From contig JAMPYA010000024.1 in assembly GCA_023700885.1 (NCBI GenBank), positions 1-18,241 on the forward strand: 18,241 nt of DNA, read 5' to 3'. The position numbers were made by a program, and so were the translations under genes. This DNA comes from Flavobacteriaceae bacterium. GTDB lineage: Bacteria > Bacteroidota > Bacteroidia > Flavobacteriales > Flavobacteriaceae. Positions 7,627 through 15,262 of the stretch are shown here, one piece after another; position 1 is the stretch's first letter; each line of letters begins with the position of its first letter. A model generated the notes under the pieces. The model was not told the DNA's origin, did no database searches, and saw only the letters and a program-made list of their open reading frames with translations.

Positions 7627-8646
7627 ATGTTAGATAAAATAAAAGAACTGATTGGAGAAGTAGCGCAATTTCAGTCTGCAAATTTGGATGAAATTGAATC
7701 ATTTAGAATTAAATTTCTAGGGAAAAAAGGAATTTTAAATGATTTGTTTGCAGCGTTTAAAAATGTTCCGGCAGATGAACGAAAAGAATTTGGACATTAT
7801 ATCAATACTTTAAAAAATGCTGCTCAAGATAAAGTAACTGCTTTAAAAGAAGCTATTGAAAATTCTAAAGGTTTCGAAACTAAATATGGTGATTTAACCC
7901 GTCCAGCTGAACCAATTGAATTAGGGAATAGACATCCAATATCATTAGTTAAAAACCAAATAGTTGATATTTTTTCTCGTATCGGATTTACAGTTTCTGA
8001 AGGTCCGGAAATGGAAGATGATTGGCATAATTTTACAGGATTAAATTTGCCAGAATATCATCCGGCACGAGATATGCAAGACACTTTTTTCTTGCAAACA
8101 AATCCGGATATGTTATTGCGTACCCATACCTCATCTGTACAAATGCGCTATATGGAAAGTCATCAACCTCCAATTAGAACGGTTTCTCCGGGTAGAGTAT
8201 TCAGAAATGAAGATATTTCTGCACGTTCTCATTGTATTTTTCATCAAGTAGAAGGTTTATACATTGACACTAATGTTTCTTTTGCCGATTTAAAACAAAC
8301 GCTTCTTTACTTTACTAAAGAAATGTTCGGAAAATCAAAAATTAGATTAAGACCTTCTTATTTTCCTTTTACAGAGCCAAGTGCTGAAGTAGATATTTAT
8401 TGGGGATTGGAAACTGAAGTTGATTATAAAATTACCAAAGGAACCGGTTGGTTAGAAATAATGGGCTGTGGAATGGTAGATCCAAACGTATTGAAAAATG
8501 TTAATATAGATCCAACAAAATATAGCGGATTTGCTTTCGGAATGGGAATTGAGCGTATAGCAATGTTATTATATCAAATTCCGGATATTCGAATGTTTTA
8601 TGAGAATGATGTTCGATTTTTAGAACAGTTTAAATCGGTTAGGTAG
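7627..8646 (+). CDS. pheS: Phenylalanine-tRNA ligase alpha subunit
   Basis: This is the catalytic subunit of the heterotetrameric PheRS, charging tRNA-Phe in the cytoplasm. It is 339 aa, full length for a bacterial PheS. An N-terminal coiled-coil tRNA-binding arm (about 1-85) is followed by the class II synthetase core. Core motifs are GPEMEDDWHNFTGLN (126-140), HPARDMQDTF (145-154), motif 2 GRVFRNEDISARSH (189-202), HQVEG (206-210), the Phe-pocket segment FPFTEPSAEVD (246-256) and motif 3 GFAFGMGIERIAML (301-314). pheT is not next to it, which I believe is common in Flavobacteriaceae. The start is supported by a promoter box 21 nt upstream. The spacer after the stop codon holds two tandem heptamer repeats. 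Confidence 0.98.
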   Translation: MLDKIKELIGEVAQFQSANLDEIESFRIKFLGKKGILNDLFAAFKNVPADERKEFGHYINTLKNAAQDKVTALKEAIENSKGFETKYGDLTRPAEPIELGNRHPISLVKNQIVDIFSRIGFTVSEGPEMEDDWHNFTGLNLPEYHPARDMQDTFFLQTNPDMLLRTHTSSVQMRYMESHQPPIRTVSPGRVFRNEDISARSHCIFHQVEGLYIDTNVSFADLKQTLLYFTKEMFGKSKIRLRPSYFPFTEPSAEVDIYWGLETEVDYKITKGTGWLEIMGCGMVDPNVLKNVNIDPTKYSGFAFGMGIERIAMLLYQIPDIRMFYENDVRFLEQFKSVR

Positions 8647-8651
8647 GTTTT

Positions 8652-8682
8652 GTTGGCTGTTGGCTATTAGCTGTTGGCTGTT
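8652..8682 (+). repeat. Tandem heptamer repeat GTTGGCT
   Basis: Four tandem 7-bp units, GTTGGCT, GTTGGCT, ATTAGCT, GTTGGCT, are followed by a partial GTT. The third unit differs at two positions. The repeat begins 6 nt after the pheS stop codon and is richer in G than its surroundings. Function unknown. Confidence 0.85.
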
Positions 8683-8705
8683 AAAAATTATGCCAATTAT
8701 GTAAA

Positions 8706-8726
8706 CTTTAAACCTTAAACCTTAAA
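8706..8726 (+). repeat. Tandem heptamer repeat CCTTAAA
   Basis: Three tandem 7-bp units, CTTTAAA, CCTTAAA, CCTTAAA, lie in the same 101-nt spacer as the GTTGGCT repeat. They share its period but not its sequence. They end 21 nt before the TTG start of the next gene. Confidence 0.8.
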
Positions 8727-8747
8727 CAAAAGAAACTTCAAAATTAA

Positions 8748-9143
8748 TTGAAAAAAGATATTAAAATACCTCAAGTTGTTGATGTGTTTATGGCAATTGT
8801 TCATGAATATAATGAGGTGTATAAATGCTTTGATTGGAATGCTTATATAATTAATCAACAAAATAATTCGTTAGAAATGGTGATGATTGTCTCTAAAGGA
8901 TTTGATGAGCAAAAATCGACAGCCGTCATGCGAAAAACCATTGAAAAATTGCCGGCAAAATCATATGCATTAATTGAAATGATACCAGAAGAGGTATTAC
9001 AATTAAACAATGAATTTTCTGTTACTTTTTTTTCTAATAACAAACTGTTTGATAAAACTTATTTGTTTCCTAAAAATACCGCTTCAGAAACAACTATTGA
9101 AATGATTCCTTTTTTAAATAAAAAGGGAATTATAGTTGGATAA
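8748..9143 (+). CDS. Conserved hypothetical protein, 131 aa, TTG start
   Basis: I do not recognise a characterised family, though similar short proteins beside pheS seem familiar from other Flavobacteriaceae; that is recollection only. The protein has no signal peptide, membrane segment or cysteine cluster and looks cytosolic. It mixes alternating hydrophobic strands (EMVMIVSKGFDE, SYALIEMIPEE, FSVTFFSNNKLFDKTYLF) with two probable helices, suggesting a small alpha/beta fold. The start is taken as TTG; the first in-frame ATG is at codon 15 and would cut off the KKDIKIPQVVDVF segment. No -7 box is visible just upstream, so it may be read through from pheS, 101 nt before it. Coding status is supported by an uninterrupted frame with codon use like its neighbours. 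Confidence 0.75.
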   Translation: MKKDIKIPQVVDVFMAIVHEYNEVYKCFDWNAYIINQQNNSLEMVMIVSKGFDEQKSTAVMRKTIEKLPAKSYALIEMIPEEVLQLNNEFSVTFFSNNKLFDKTYLFPKNTASETTIEMIPFLNKKGIIVG

Positions 9144-9234
9144 ATGTTTTTTTTAAAGCATCATGTAATACTTTTTGATAATTCAAGTCAATTTCCTAAT
9201 CGCTTTTCGCTAATTTCTATTTCCTAAAAAATCA

Positions 9235-10230
9235 CTAATCCAACAAATTTGTTAATTCTTTAAATTCGTTTTTAGGATCTTTCCCTTCATAGAGAATTCT
9301 GTAAATTGTATCTAAAATAGGTGTTTTTGCTTTATTTTTTTCGTTGATGATAAAAGCACATTTAGCAGCATAATAACCTTCGGCAACCATACTCATTTCC
9401 ATCATAGCAGACTTTACGGTATATCCTTTACCTATCATATTGCCAAACATTCTGTTTCTACTAAAAATGGAATAACCCGTTACCAACAAATCGCCTAAAT
9501 AAGCTGAATCATTAATATTGCGCTTCATTTTATGTACTTTTTTAATGTAGCGCTTCATCTCACGAATTGAATTAGACATCAAAACCGATTGAAAGTTATC
9601 GCCATACCCTAAACCATGTGCAATACCGGCAGCAATTGCATAGATGTTTTTTAAAACGGCGGCGTATTCTGTACCAAAAATATCGTCGGTAATTTTAATT
9701 TTGATATAATCACTTTCTAAATATTTTTTTAATATTTCTGATTTTTCTTCATCCAAAGAAGCTAAAGTTAAATAAGATAATCTTTCTAGAGCAACTTCTT
9801 CTGCATGACAAGGACCTGTAATAACTCCAATATTTTCAAATGGAACTTTCAACATTTTATGAAAATGATCGCCAACTATCATTCCGCTTTCAGGAACAAT
9901 TCCTTTAATGGCCGAAAAAATAACTTTTCCTTCTAATGATTCTGTAATCTTATCTAATTCATCTTTTAAAAAAGCAGAAGGAATCGCAAAAATCAAATAA
10001 TCAGCATATTTTACAATTTCATTAATGTCATCGTTTAAAAAAAGTTGTTTCGGATTAAATTCGATTGAACTGATATAATTCGGATTGTGTTTATTTCTTT
10101 TAATATACTCAATTGCGTAGGTACTACGCATATACCAACCAACTTCTTCTAAATTTTCTGAAAGCATTTTAACAATTGCTGTTGCCCAACTTCCACCACC
10201 AAAAACAGCTATTTTTATAGAATTATTCAT
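9235..10230 (-). CDS. gpsA: Glycerol-3-phosphate dehydrogenase [NAD(P)+]
   Basis: It reduces dihydroxyacetone phosphate to sn-glycerol 3-phosphate, the entry step of phospholipid synthesis, in the cytoplasm. It is 331 aa, normal for GpsA. The N-terminal Rossmann motif is FGGGSWATA (10-18). SAIKGI carries Lys109, ITGPCHAEEV lies at 137-146, the catalytic Lys194 is in AAVLKNIYAIAAG, and Asp247 sits in GDLLVTGYS before SRNRMFG at 257-263. The TGYS segment replaces the TCT usually seen after GDL, a minor variant. A perfect TAnnTTTG box is 19 nt upstream of the start. Its end is convergent with the 131-aa gene, with 91 nt between them and no strong hairpin. Confidence 0.96.
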   Translation of the reverse strand: MNNSIKIAVFGGGSWATAIVKMLSENLEEVGWYMRSTYAIEYIKRNKHNPNYISSIEFNPKQLFLNDDINEIVKYADYLIFAIPSAFLKDELDKITESLEGKVIFSAIKGIVPESGMIVGDHFHKMLKVPFENIGVITGPCHAEEVALERLSYLTLASLDEEKSEILKKYLESDYIKIKITDDIFGTEYAAVLKNIYAIAAGIAHGLGYGDNFQSVLMSNSIREMKRYIKKVHKMKRNINDSAYLGDLLVTGYSIFSRNRMFGNMIGKGYTVKSAMMEMSMVAEGYYAAKCAFIINEKNKAKTPILDTIYRILYEGKDPKNEFKELTNLLD

Positions 10231-10249
10231 TTTTTAAAGTTTTAAACTA

Positions 10250-10257
10250 CAAAAGTA
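10250..10257 (-). promoter_or_regulatory. Bacteroidota -7 promoter element for gpsA
   Basis: On the minus strand this reads TACTTTTG, an exact TAnnTTTG match 19 nt before the gpsA start. No -33 TTG is seen at the expected distance. Confidence 0.6.
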
Positions 10258-10323
10258 AGTATTTTAAAAATTGAAGCGCTTTGATTTCTATTAAAAAGAA
10301 CGTCTAAACAATATTCAATTATT

Positions 10324-10331
10324 TATATTTG
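10324..10331 (+). promoter_or_regulatory. Bacteroidota -7 promoter element for the flippase-dut operon
   Basis: TATATTTG is an exact TAnnTTTG match 18 nt before the TTG start at 10350. The spacing equals that of the radical SAM gene and supports the unusual start codon. Confidence 0.6.
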
Positions 10332-10349
10332 TTTCATTAAACTTTACGA

Positions 10350-11813
10350 TTGAGCACAATTAAACACTTTTTAAAAGACACTTTAATTTACGGTTTAGCA
10401 ACAGTTTTACCGAGAGTTATCAATTTTTTACTAGTTAAAATCCATACCGATGCACTACCAGCAAGTAGTTATGCTGACAATACTAACTTTTATATTTGGG
10501 CAGGATTATTGGCTGTTATATTGACTTACGGAATGGAAACTTCCTTTTTTAGATTCTATAATAAAGAAAGTAAAAAAGATGCTATAGTTTCAACTAGTTT
10601 CATCAGCATTACAATTACGACCATTGTTTTTGTAATTTTAGCTTATTCATTTAGTGATTTCTTCATCAATATTTTTGATTTCGAAGAAAATCCGTTGCGT
10701 TTAAAATTACTTATTGCCATACTTGCAATTGATACGTTATCTATTGTTCCTTTTGCTTATTTAAGAGCTACTCAAAAATCTATTTCTTACGCAACTATTA
10801 AATTGGTTAATGTTTTTGTAATTGTAATTATCAATTTATTGTGCTTAAAGTATATTCCAATTTATTTAGAGCAAGGGGTTAAACTTCCAGAGATTATTCA
10901 AAATAATTATGACTTAACTCCAAAAGTAAATTACATTTTCATCGCAAATTTAGTAGGAAGCACCATTTCATTTTTATTGTTAGTGCCGTATTTATTAAAG
11001 TTTAAAATTTCTTTTGATTTGGTTTTATTGAAAAAAATGTTGAACTATGGATGGCCCATTTTAATTGCAGGAATTGCCTATGTTATGAATGAAAATTTAG
11101 ATAAATATCTCATTGGTAAAATGATGGATAAAGAGGCGATGGGTATTTATTCTGCGGTGTATAAACTCGCCATTTTCATGAATTTATATATAATGGCATT
11201 TAAACTAGGAGCAGAGCCTTTTTTCTTTAATCAATCATCTAAAGAAAATGCCAAAGAAATTTATGCTCAAATTTTAAAATATTTTACTATAATTGGATCT
11301 TTTGCACTACTCGGAATTATTGTTTTTATTGATATTCTAAAACATTTTATCAATGAAAATTATTGGAGTGCTCTAGCTATTGTTCCAATTATTTTATTGG
11401 CTAATTTGTTTCTAGGAATTTATCATAACCTTTCTGTATGGTATAAATTAACCGATAAAACTCGTTTTTCAATGTATTTTTCATTGTTAGCTGCCGTTGT
11501 AACTATTGTTGTTAATCTTGTTTTTATTCCTATTATTGGTTATATGGCGTCAGCTTGGGCTACTTTATTAGCGTATGGAAGTATGGTTATCGCTTCCTAT
11601 TTTTATGGTAAAAAATATTATCCGGTAACATATGATATCAAGAAAATATTGAACTATATTGTTATTTCTGTGGTTCTTTCTGCCATTTCTTTTCTTTATT
11701 TTAGAGATCAAATATTAGTTTCAATTGTAATGATGCTTTTATTTGGTGGATATATTTTCTGGAATGAACAAGCTCAATTAAAGTTAATGTTTAAAAAAAT
11801 AAATAAAAAATGA
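10350..11813 (+). CDS. Polysaccharide/oligosaccharide flippase (Wzx-like, MATE/MVF superfamily)
   Basis: It is a multi-pass inner-membrane protein of the polysaccharide biosynthesis (Wzx/RfbX) family, expected to flip lipid-linked sugars to the periplasmic face. It is 487 aa with about 12-14 hydrophobic segments, for example near 12-30, 46-64, 84-100, 118-137, 149-167, 196-216, 232-246, 309-328, 340-358, 375-394, 398-418, 432-450 and 455-470. YGLATVLPR at 14-22 is typical of flavobacterial members, and NENLDKYLIGKM plus GIYSAVYKLA (247-274) match the C-terminal family signature. It starts with TTG, supported by a -7 box 18 nt upstream. Its stop overlaps the dut start as ATGA, so the two are probably translationally coupled. 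The transported substrate cannot be told; no glycosyltransferases flank it. Confidence 0.9.
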   Translation: MSTIKHFLKDTLIYGLATVLPRVINFLLVKIHTDALPASSYADNTNFYIWAGLLAVILTYGMETSFFRFYNKESKKDAIVSTSFISITITTIVFVILAYSFSDFFINIFDFEENPLRLKLLIAILAIDTLSIVPFAYLRATQKSISYATIKLVNVFVIVIINLLCLKYIPIYLEQGVKLPEIIQNNYDLTPKVNYIFIANLVGSTISFLLLVPYLLKFKISFDLVLLKKMLNYGWPILIAGIAYVMNENLDKYLIGKMMDKEAMGIYSAVYKLAIFMNLYIMAFKLGAEPFFFNQSSKENAKEIYAQILKYFTIIGSFALLGIIVFIDILKHFINENYWSALAIVPIILLANLFLGIYHNLSVWYKLTDKTRFSMYFSLLAAVVTIVVNLVFIPIIGYMASAWATLLAYGSMVIASYFYGKKYYPVTYDIKKILNYIVISVVLSAISFLYFRDQILVSIVMMLLFGGYIFWNEQAQLKLMFKKINKK

Positions 11814-12241
11814 ACGTTCAAATTGTAAATAGATCTAAACACGACTTGCCAAATTATGAAACAATTGCCTCAGCAGGAATGGATTTACGTGCCAATATTG
11901 ATGAGCCAATTATATTAAAATCCTTAGACCGAGTAATTGTTAAAACTGGTTTGTATATTTCTTTGCCCGTTGGATTTGAAGCACAAGTTCGTCCGCGCAG
12001 CGGACTCGCAGCAAAATTCGGAATTACTGTTTTAAATAGTCCGGGAACTGTAGATGCTGATTATCGTGGTGAAATAGGTGTGATTTTAATCAACCTTTCT
12101 AAAGATGATTTTACCATCAATGATGGGGAAAGAATTGCCCAAATGGTCATTGCTAAACACGAACAAACAAATTGGTTAGAAGTTGATGTTTTAGATGAAA
12201 CATCTCGTGGTAGTGGAGGTTTTGGTAGTACAGGGAAATAA
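11810..12241 (+). CDS. dut: dUTP diphosphatase (dUTPase)
   Basis: It hydrolyses dUTP to dUMP and pyrophosphate, keeping uracil out of DNA and supplying dUMP for thymidylate synthesis. It is 143 aa, a standard trimeric dUTPase subunit. All five motifs are present: AGMDLRA (22-28), RPRSGLAAK (61-69), LNSPGTVDADYRGE (75-88) with catalytic Asp82, GERIAQMV (106-113) and the P-loop-like RGSGGFGSTGK (133-143). The start ATG overlaps the flippase stop by 4 nt. A terminator begins at its stop codon, so the operon as seen here is only flippase-dut. Confidence 0.98.
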   Translation: MNVQIVNRSKHDLPNYETIASAGMDLRANIDEPIILKSLDRVIVKTGLYISLPVGFEAQVRPRSGLAAKFGITVLNSPGTVDADYRGEIGVILINLSKDDFTINDGERIAQMVIAKHEQTNWLEVDVLDETSRGSGGFGSTGK

Positions 12242-12267
12242 AAAAGGAGCCAAAATGCTCCTTTTTT
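12240..12267. terminator. Bidirectional Rho-independent terminator (dut / recA)
   Basis: A stem of about 11 bp, AAAAAAGGAGC (12240-12250) with GCTCCTTTTTT (12257-12267), has a 6-nt loop. It overlaps the dut stop codon and ends 2 nt before the recA end on the other strand. T-tract and A-tract flanks suit termination in both directions. Confidence 0.88.
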
Positions 12268-12269
12268 TA

Positions 12270-13274
12270 TTAATTATTTTTGATATGTTCAATAATTTTT
12301 GTTTCAATTTCTTTAGCTAGTTCCGGATTATCTTTCAATAATCCTTTTACGGCATCACGTCCTTGTCCTAATTTTGTTTCTCCGTAGCTAAACCAAGAAC
12401 CACTTTTTTTAACGATTTCGTACTCAACGCCTAAATCAACAATTTCTCCAATTTTAGAAATTCCTTCTCCGTACATAATATCAAATTCGGCAGTCATAAA
12501 TGGTGGAGCCACTTTGTTTTTAACAACTTTCACTTTCGTGCCTGTTCCAATGATTTTTTCGCCATCTTTTATCTGAGATTTTTTACGGATATCTAATCTT
12601 ACGGAAGCATAAAATTTAAGTGCATTACCTCCGGTAGTTGTTTCTGGATTTCCAAACATTACACCAATTTTTTCACGTAATTGGTTGATAAATATTACTG
12701 TACAATTTGTTTTACTGATGGTTGCTGTTAACTTTCTCAAAGCTTGTGACATTAAACGAGCGTGTAATCCCATCTTAGAATCGCCCATTTCACCTTCAAT
12801 TTCACTTTTAGGTGTAAGAGCAGCAACTGAGTCAATTACTACAATATCAATTGCTCCGGATCGAATTAAATTTTCTGTTATTTCCAACGCTTGTTCTCCA
12901 TTATCTGGTTGAGAAATAATTAAGTTATCAACATCTATTCCTAATTTTTGGGCATAAAATCGATCAAATGCATGTTCAGCATCAATAAAGGCTGCAATTC
13001 CACCATTTTTTTGTGCTTCTGCAATAGCATGAAGAGTTAAAGTGGTTTTACCAGATGATTCCGGGCCGTATATTTCAATCACTCTTCCTCTAGGATAACC
13101 ACCAACACCTAAAGCAATATCTAATCCTAAAGAACCTGATGAAATAGCTTCAACTTCAACTATAGCTGAATCTCCTAATCTCATTACCGCTCCTTTTCCG
13201 TAAGATTTATCTAATTTATCTAAGGTCAGTTGAAGTGCTTTTAATTTTGCTTCTTTTTCTTTGTCTATGGCCAT
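12270..13274 (-). CDS. recA: Recombinase RecA
   Basis: It is the DNA strand-exchange ATPase for homologous recombination and LexA co-protease activity. It is 334 aa and intact. Visible features are the MAW-type start of the core (ISSGSLGLDIALGVGGYPRGR), Walker A GPESSGKT (70-77), catalytic Glu100 in IDAEHAFD, Walker B VVIDSV (145-150), and NQLREKIGVMFGNPETTTGG covering Gln198 and DNA-binding loop 2. The C-terminal acidic tail is short and ends in IIEHIKNN. The start lies 68 nt after the ElaA-like gene, so recA could be the last gene of the rpiB group or have its own promoter. A weak box on the minus strand, TATTTTAG (13305-13312), differs from TAnnTTTG at one position. I see no obvious SOS-box palindrome. 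Confidence 0.99.
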   Translation of the reverse strand: MAIDKEKEAKLKALQLTLDKLDKSYGKGAVMRLGDSAIVEVEAISSGSLGLDIALGVGGYPRGRVIEIYGPESSGKTTLTLHAIAEAQKNGGIAAFIDAEHAFDRFYAQKLGIDVDNLIISQPDNGEQALEITENLIRSGAIDIVVIDSVAALTPKSEIEGEMGDSKMGLHARLMSQALRKLTATISKTNCTVIFINQLREKIGVMFGNPETTTGGNALKFYASVRLDIRKKSQIKDGEKIIGTGTKVKVVKNKVAPPFMTAEFDIMYGEGISKIGEIVDLGVEYEIVKKSGSWFSYGETKLGQGRDAVKGLLKDNPELAKEIETKIIEHIKNN

Positions 13275-13342
13275 AATTCTGAGTATAAATAATTATTTGA
13301 TTCGCTAAAATACGTAATTTTTTGTTTTAATAATTTGTTATA

Positions 13343-13789
13343 TTATTTTCTTAACATATGAATATGCGGAATACCATCTTCTATATATTCTTCATCAATT
13401 TGTTGAAACCCGTGTAATTCATAAAAATCTTTTAAATAAAGTTGTGCACCAATTTTAATGGGTTTTGTGTGAAAATTTTTTTCAATTTCTTCAATAGCTT
13501 TAGCCATTAAATGATGTCCAAAACCTTCTCTACGATATGCTAATTTAACAGCAACTCTACCTATAGATGCTTGTAAATAATAATCGCCTGGTTGAAATAA
13601 GCGAGCGTATGCAATAATTTTATTAGTTTTTTCATCTTTTAAAAAAAGGTGAAGAGCACAAAAATCCTTTTTATCTATATCTTGAAATACACAATTTTGT
13701 TCTACCACAAATATTTCAGAACGAAGGCGAAGTATTTCATATAATTCTTCACGTGTAAGCGAGTCAAAATTTTTAAGAATCCAATTCAT
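13343..13789 (-). CDS. elaA: ElaA-like GNAT N-acetyltransferase
   Basis: A 148-aa single-domain GNAT protein expected to transfer an acetyl group from acetyl-CoA; the acceptor is unknown for this family. The N-terminal LRLRSEIFVVEQNCVFQDIDKKD (from about residue 20) is the clear ElaA signature, followed by YARLFQPG and IGRVAV. The acetyl-CoA loop is the Q/RxxGxG/A-type segment RREGFGHHLM (86-95). The C-terminus ends in YIEDGIPHIHMLRK, also as in E. coli ElaA. The start lies 3 nt after the CDF exporter stop, so the two are cotranscribed. Family assignment is strong; physiological role is not known. Confidence 0.9.
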   Translation of the reverse strand: MNWILKNFDSLTREELYEILRLRSEIFVVEQNCVFQDIDKKDFCALHLFLKDEKTNKIIAYARLFQPGDYYLQASIGRVAVKLAYRREGFGHHLMAKAIEEIEKNFHTKPIKIGAQLYLKDFYELHGFQQIDEEYIEDGIPHIHMLRK

Positions 13790-13792
13790 AAG

Positions 13793-14698
13793 TTAATCTT
13801 GTATAATGAGTTCTTTTAAATCTTCTCTAATAAATTCTGGCTGTAAATTACAGTGATTTATATGGAATTTATCGTGTAATATAACTTCTATTTGTTTACA
13901 AATAACATCAAAATCTGATAATTTTAAGTCTTTTACAAACTCTATATGTGCTTCAAAATAAGAATCTTGATCATTTAATTGCCAAATGTGTACGTGATGA
14001 ATATTTTTAACAGTTTCAATTTTACATAATTCTTCTACCACATTTTCAACTACAATATTTTTTGGAGCAAATAGCATTAAAATTTGTAAGGAATCTATAA
14101 ATATTTCCCAACTCATTTTAATTAAATAGATAGAAATGATAAGCGTTAAAACGCTATCGATCCAATAAATTTGATAAAATTTCATCAATAATCCACCGAC
14201 TAAAACGGCTACAGAAGTTAACATATCAGCCATTAGATGGATATATGCTGATTTCATATTTAGGTTGTGTTCTGCGTCTTTTTTAAGAAGTAAAACACTA
14301 AATCCGTTAACAAAAATTCCTAAAAGAGCAAGTCCAATAACTAAATTGGATTCAATTTCAACTGGTGTAAAAAATCGTTTAATAGCTTCATATCCTAAAA
14401 AAAATGCAATTACAATTAAAGTTGAAGCATTAAAAAAAGCGGCAATTATTTCTGCTCTTTTATAACCAAATGTTTTACGAATGGTTTGTGTCTTTTTTTT
14501 AGCTAAAATATTAGCTATATAACTAACTATTAATGAAATAACATCAGAAAAATTATGAATTGCATCTGAAATTAATGCTAAACTTCCGGAAATTAAACCT
14601 CCAAAAAATTGAGAAAGAGTTATTATAAGATTTAAAATGATTGAAAAAAGTAAATTTTTTCCAGAAACTGTTGTGTTGTGATGGTGATTTACTCCCAT
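13793..14698 (-). CDS. Cation diffusion facilitator (CzcD/ZitB-type Zn2+ exporter)
   Basis: It is an inner-membrane divalent-cation/proton antiporter, probably exporting Zn2+. It is 301 aa with six membrane segments (about 14-34, 36-62, 82-105, 116-138, 152-174 and 178-198) and a cytosolic C-terminal dimerisation domain. The transport site is formed by His48-Asp52 (HNFSD) in helix 2 and His154-Asp158 (HLMAD) in helix 5; the His/Asp pairing favours zinc (and cadmium) over manganese or iron. A histidine run at residues 5-7 and HVHIW (235-239) in the C-terminal domain could also bind metal. It lies 8 nt after rpiB and 3 nt before the ElaA-like gene, an operon arrangement. Metal specificity is inferred from motif residues. 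Confidence 0.93.
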   Translation of the reverse strand: MGVNHHHNTTVSGKNLLFSIILNLIITLSQFFGGLISGSLALISDAIHNFSDVISLIVSYIANILAKKKTQTIRKTFGYKRAEIIAAFFNASTLIVIAFFLGYEAIKRFFTPVEIESNLVIGLALLGIFVNGFSVLLLKKDAEHNLNMKSAYIHLMADMLTSVAVLVGGLLMKFYQIYWIDSVLTLIISIYLIKMSWEIFIDSLQILMLFAPKNIVVENVVEELCKIETVKNIHHVHIWQLNDQDSYFEAHIEFVKDLKLSDFDVICKQIEVILHDKFHINHCNLQPEFIREDLKELIIQD

Positions 14699-14706
14699 AT
14701 TAAGGA

Positions 14707-15138
14707 TTATTTTAAAGGAATTTTATCAATTCTAGTTTGATGTCTTCCACCTTCAAAAGCTGTTGTTAAAAATATTTCTACAAATTTCAACGCTTGGTCT
14801 AAAGTAACAAATCTTGCCGGAATACTTAAAATATTAGCATCATTGTGTTGACGTGCTAATGAAACAATTTCTTCATTCCAACAAAGTGCTGCTCTAATTT
14901 TTTGATGATGATTAGCAGTCATATTAGCACCATTACCGCTACCACATAAAATAATTCCAAAATTAGTCTCTTGAGATTCAACTGAATTAGCAACTAGATG
15001 AATTGTGTCTGGATAATCCATACTTTCATTGTTATCTGTTCCGAAATTTAAAACCTCATAACCTTTGGATTCTAAATACTTTTTTATTTCAAATTTATAT
15101 GCTGTTCCAGCATGATCATTACCAATTGCTATTTTCAT
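14707..15138 (-). CDS. rpiB: Ribose-5-phosphate isomerase B
   Basis: It interconverts ribose 5-phosphate and ribulose 5-phosphate in the non-oxidative pentose phosphate pathway. It is 143 aa, typical of the RpiB/LacAB family. Visible residues are the N-terminal GNDHAG (6-11), catalytic base Cys65 in CGSGNG, the anion hole residues following it, and His98 in ARQHNDANIL. The C-terminal GGRHQTRIDKI segment is also family-typical. It is the first gene of a tight cluster with the CDF exporter and ElaA-like gene. Its leader is long for this region, with two -7 boxes and a possible hairpin upstream. LacAB-type galactose 6-phosphate isomerase is unlikely because there is only one subunit gene. Confidence 0.96.
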   Translation of the reverse strand: MKIAIGNDHAGTAYKFEIKKYLESKGYEVLNFGTDNNESMDYPDTIHLVANSVESQETNFGIILCGSGNGANMTANHHQKIRAALCWNEEIVSLARQHNDANILSIPARFVTLDQALKFVEIFLTTAFEGGRHQTRIDKIPLK

Positions 15139-15173
15139 ATGTGAATATTTATTTGTTTTTTATTTGTCATATG

Positions 15174-15210
15174 GAATACGCCAGTTTGATGAATATTTTC
15201 ATTCGTATTC
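15174..15210 (-). promoter_or_regulatory. Inverted repeat in the rpiB leader, possible RNA hairpin
   Basis: GAATACG (15174-15180) is complementary to CGTATTC (15204-15210), and inside lies a second inverted repeat ATGAA/TTCAT with a 4-nt loop. The whole lies between the proposed rpiB promoters and the rpiB start, so it would fold in the leader RNA. It has no U-tract and is not a terminator. I match it to no known riboswitch. Confidence 0.35.
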
Positions 15211-15219
15211 GTGTTTTAG

Positions 15220-15227
15220 CAAACATA
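15220..15227 (-). promoter_or_regulatory. Bacteroidota -7 element, proximal rpiB promoter
   Basis: On the minus strand this reads TATGTTTG, an exact TAnnTTTG match 81 nt before the rpiB start. No -33 TTG at the usual distance. Confidence 0.45.
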
Positions 15228-15262
15228 GCTATTTCATATAATGACTTTAAAAATATAGTTAA

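Noticed and set aside
9144..9234. Possible terminator between the 131-aa gene and gpsA
   Set aside because: Only weak short complementarities are seen, unlike the three clear hairpins at other convergent junctions.
13275..13342. SOS box upstream of recA
   Set aside because: No convincing palindrome is present in the 68-nt gap; only a weak -7-like TATTTTAG was found.
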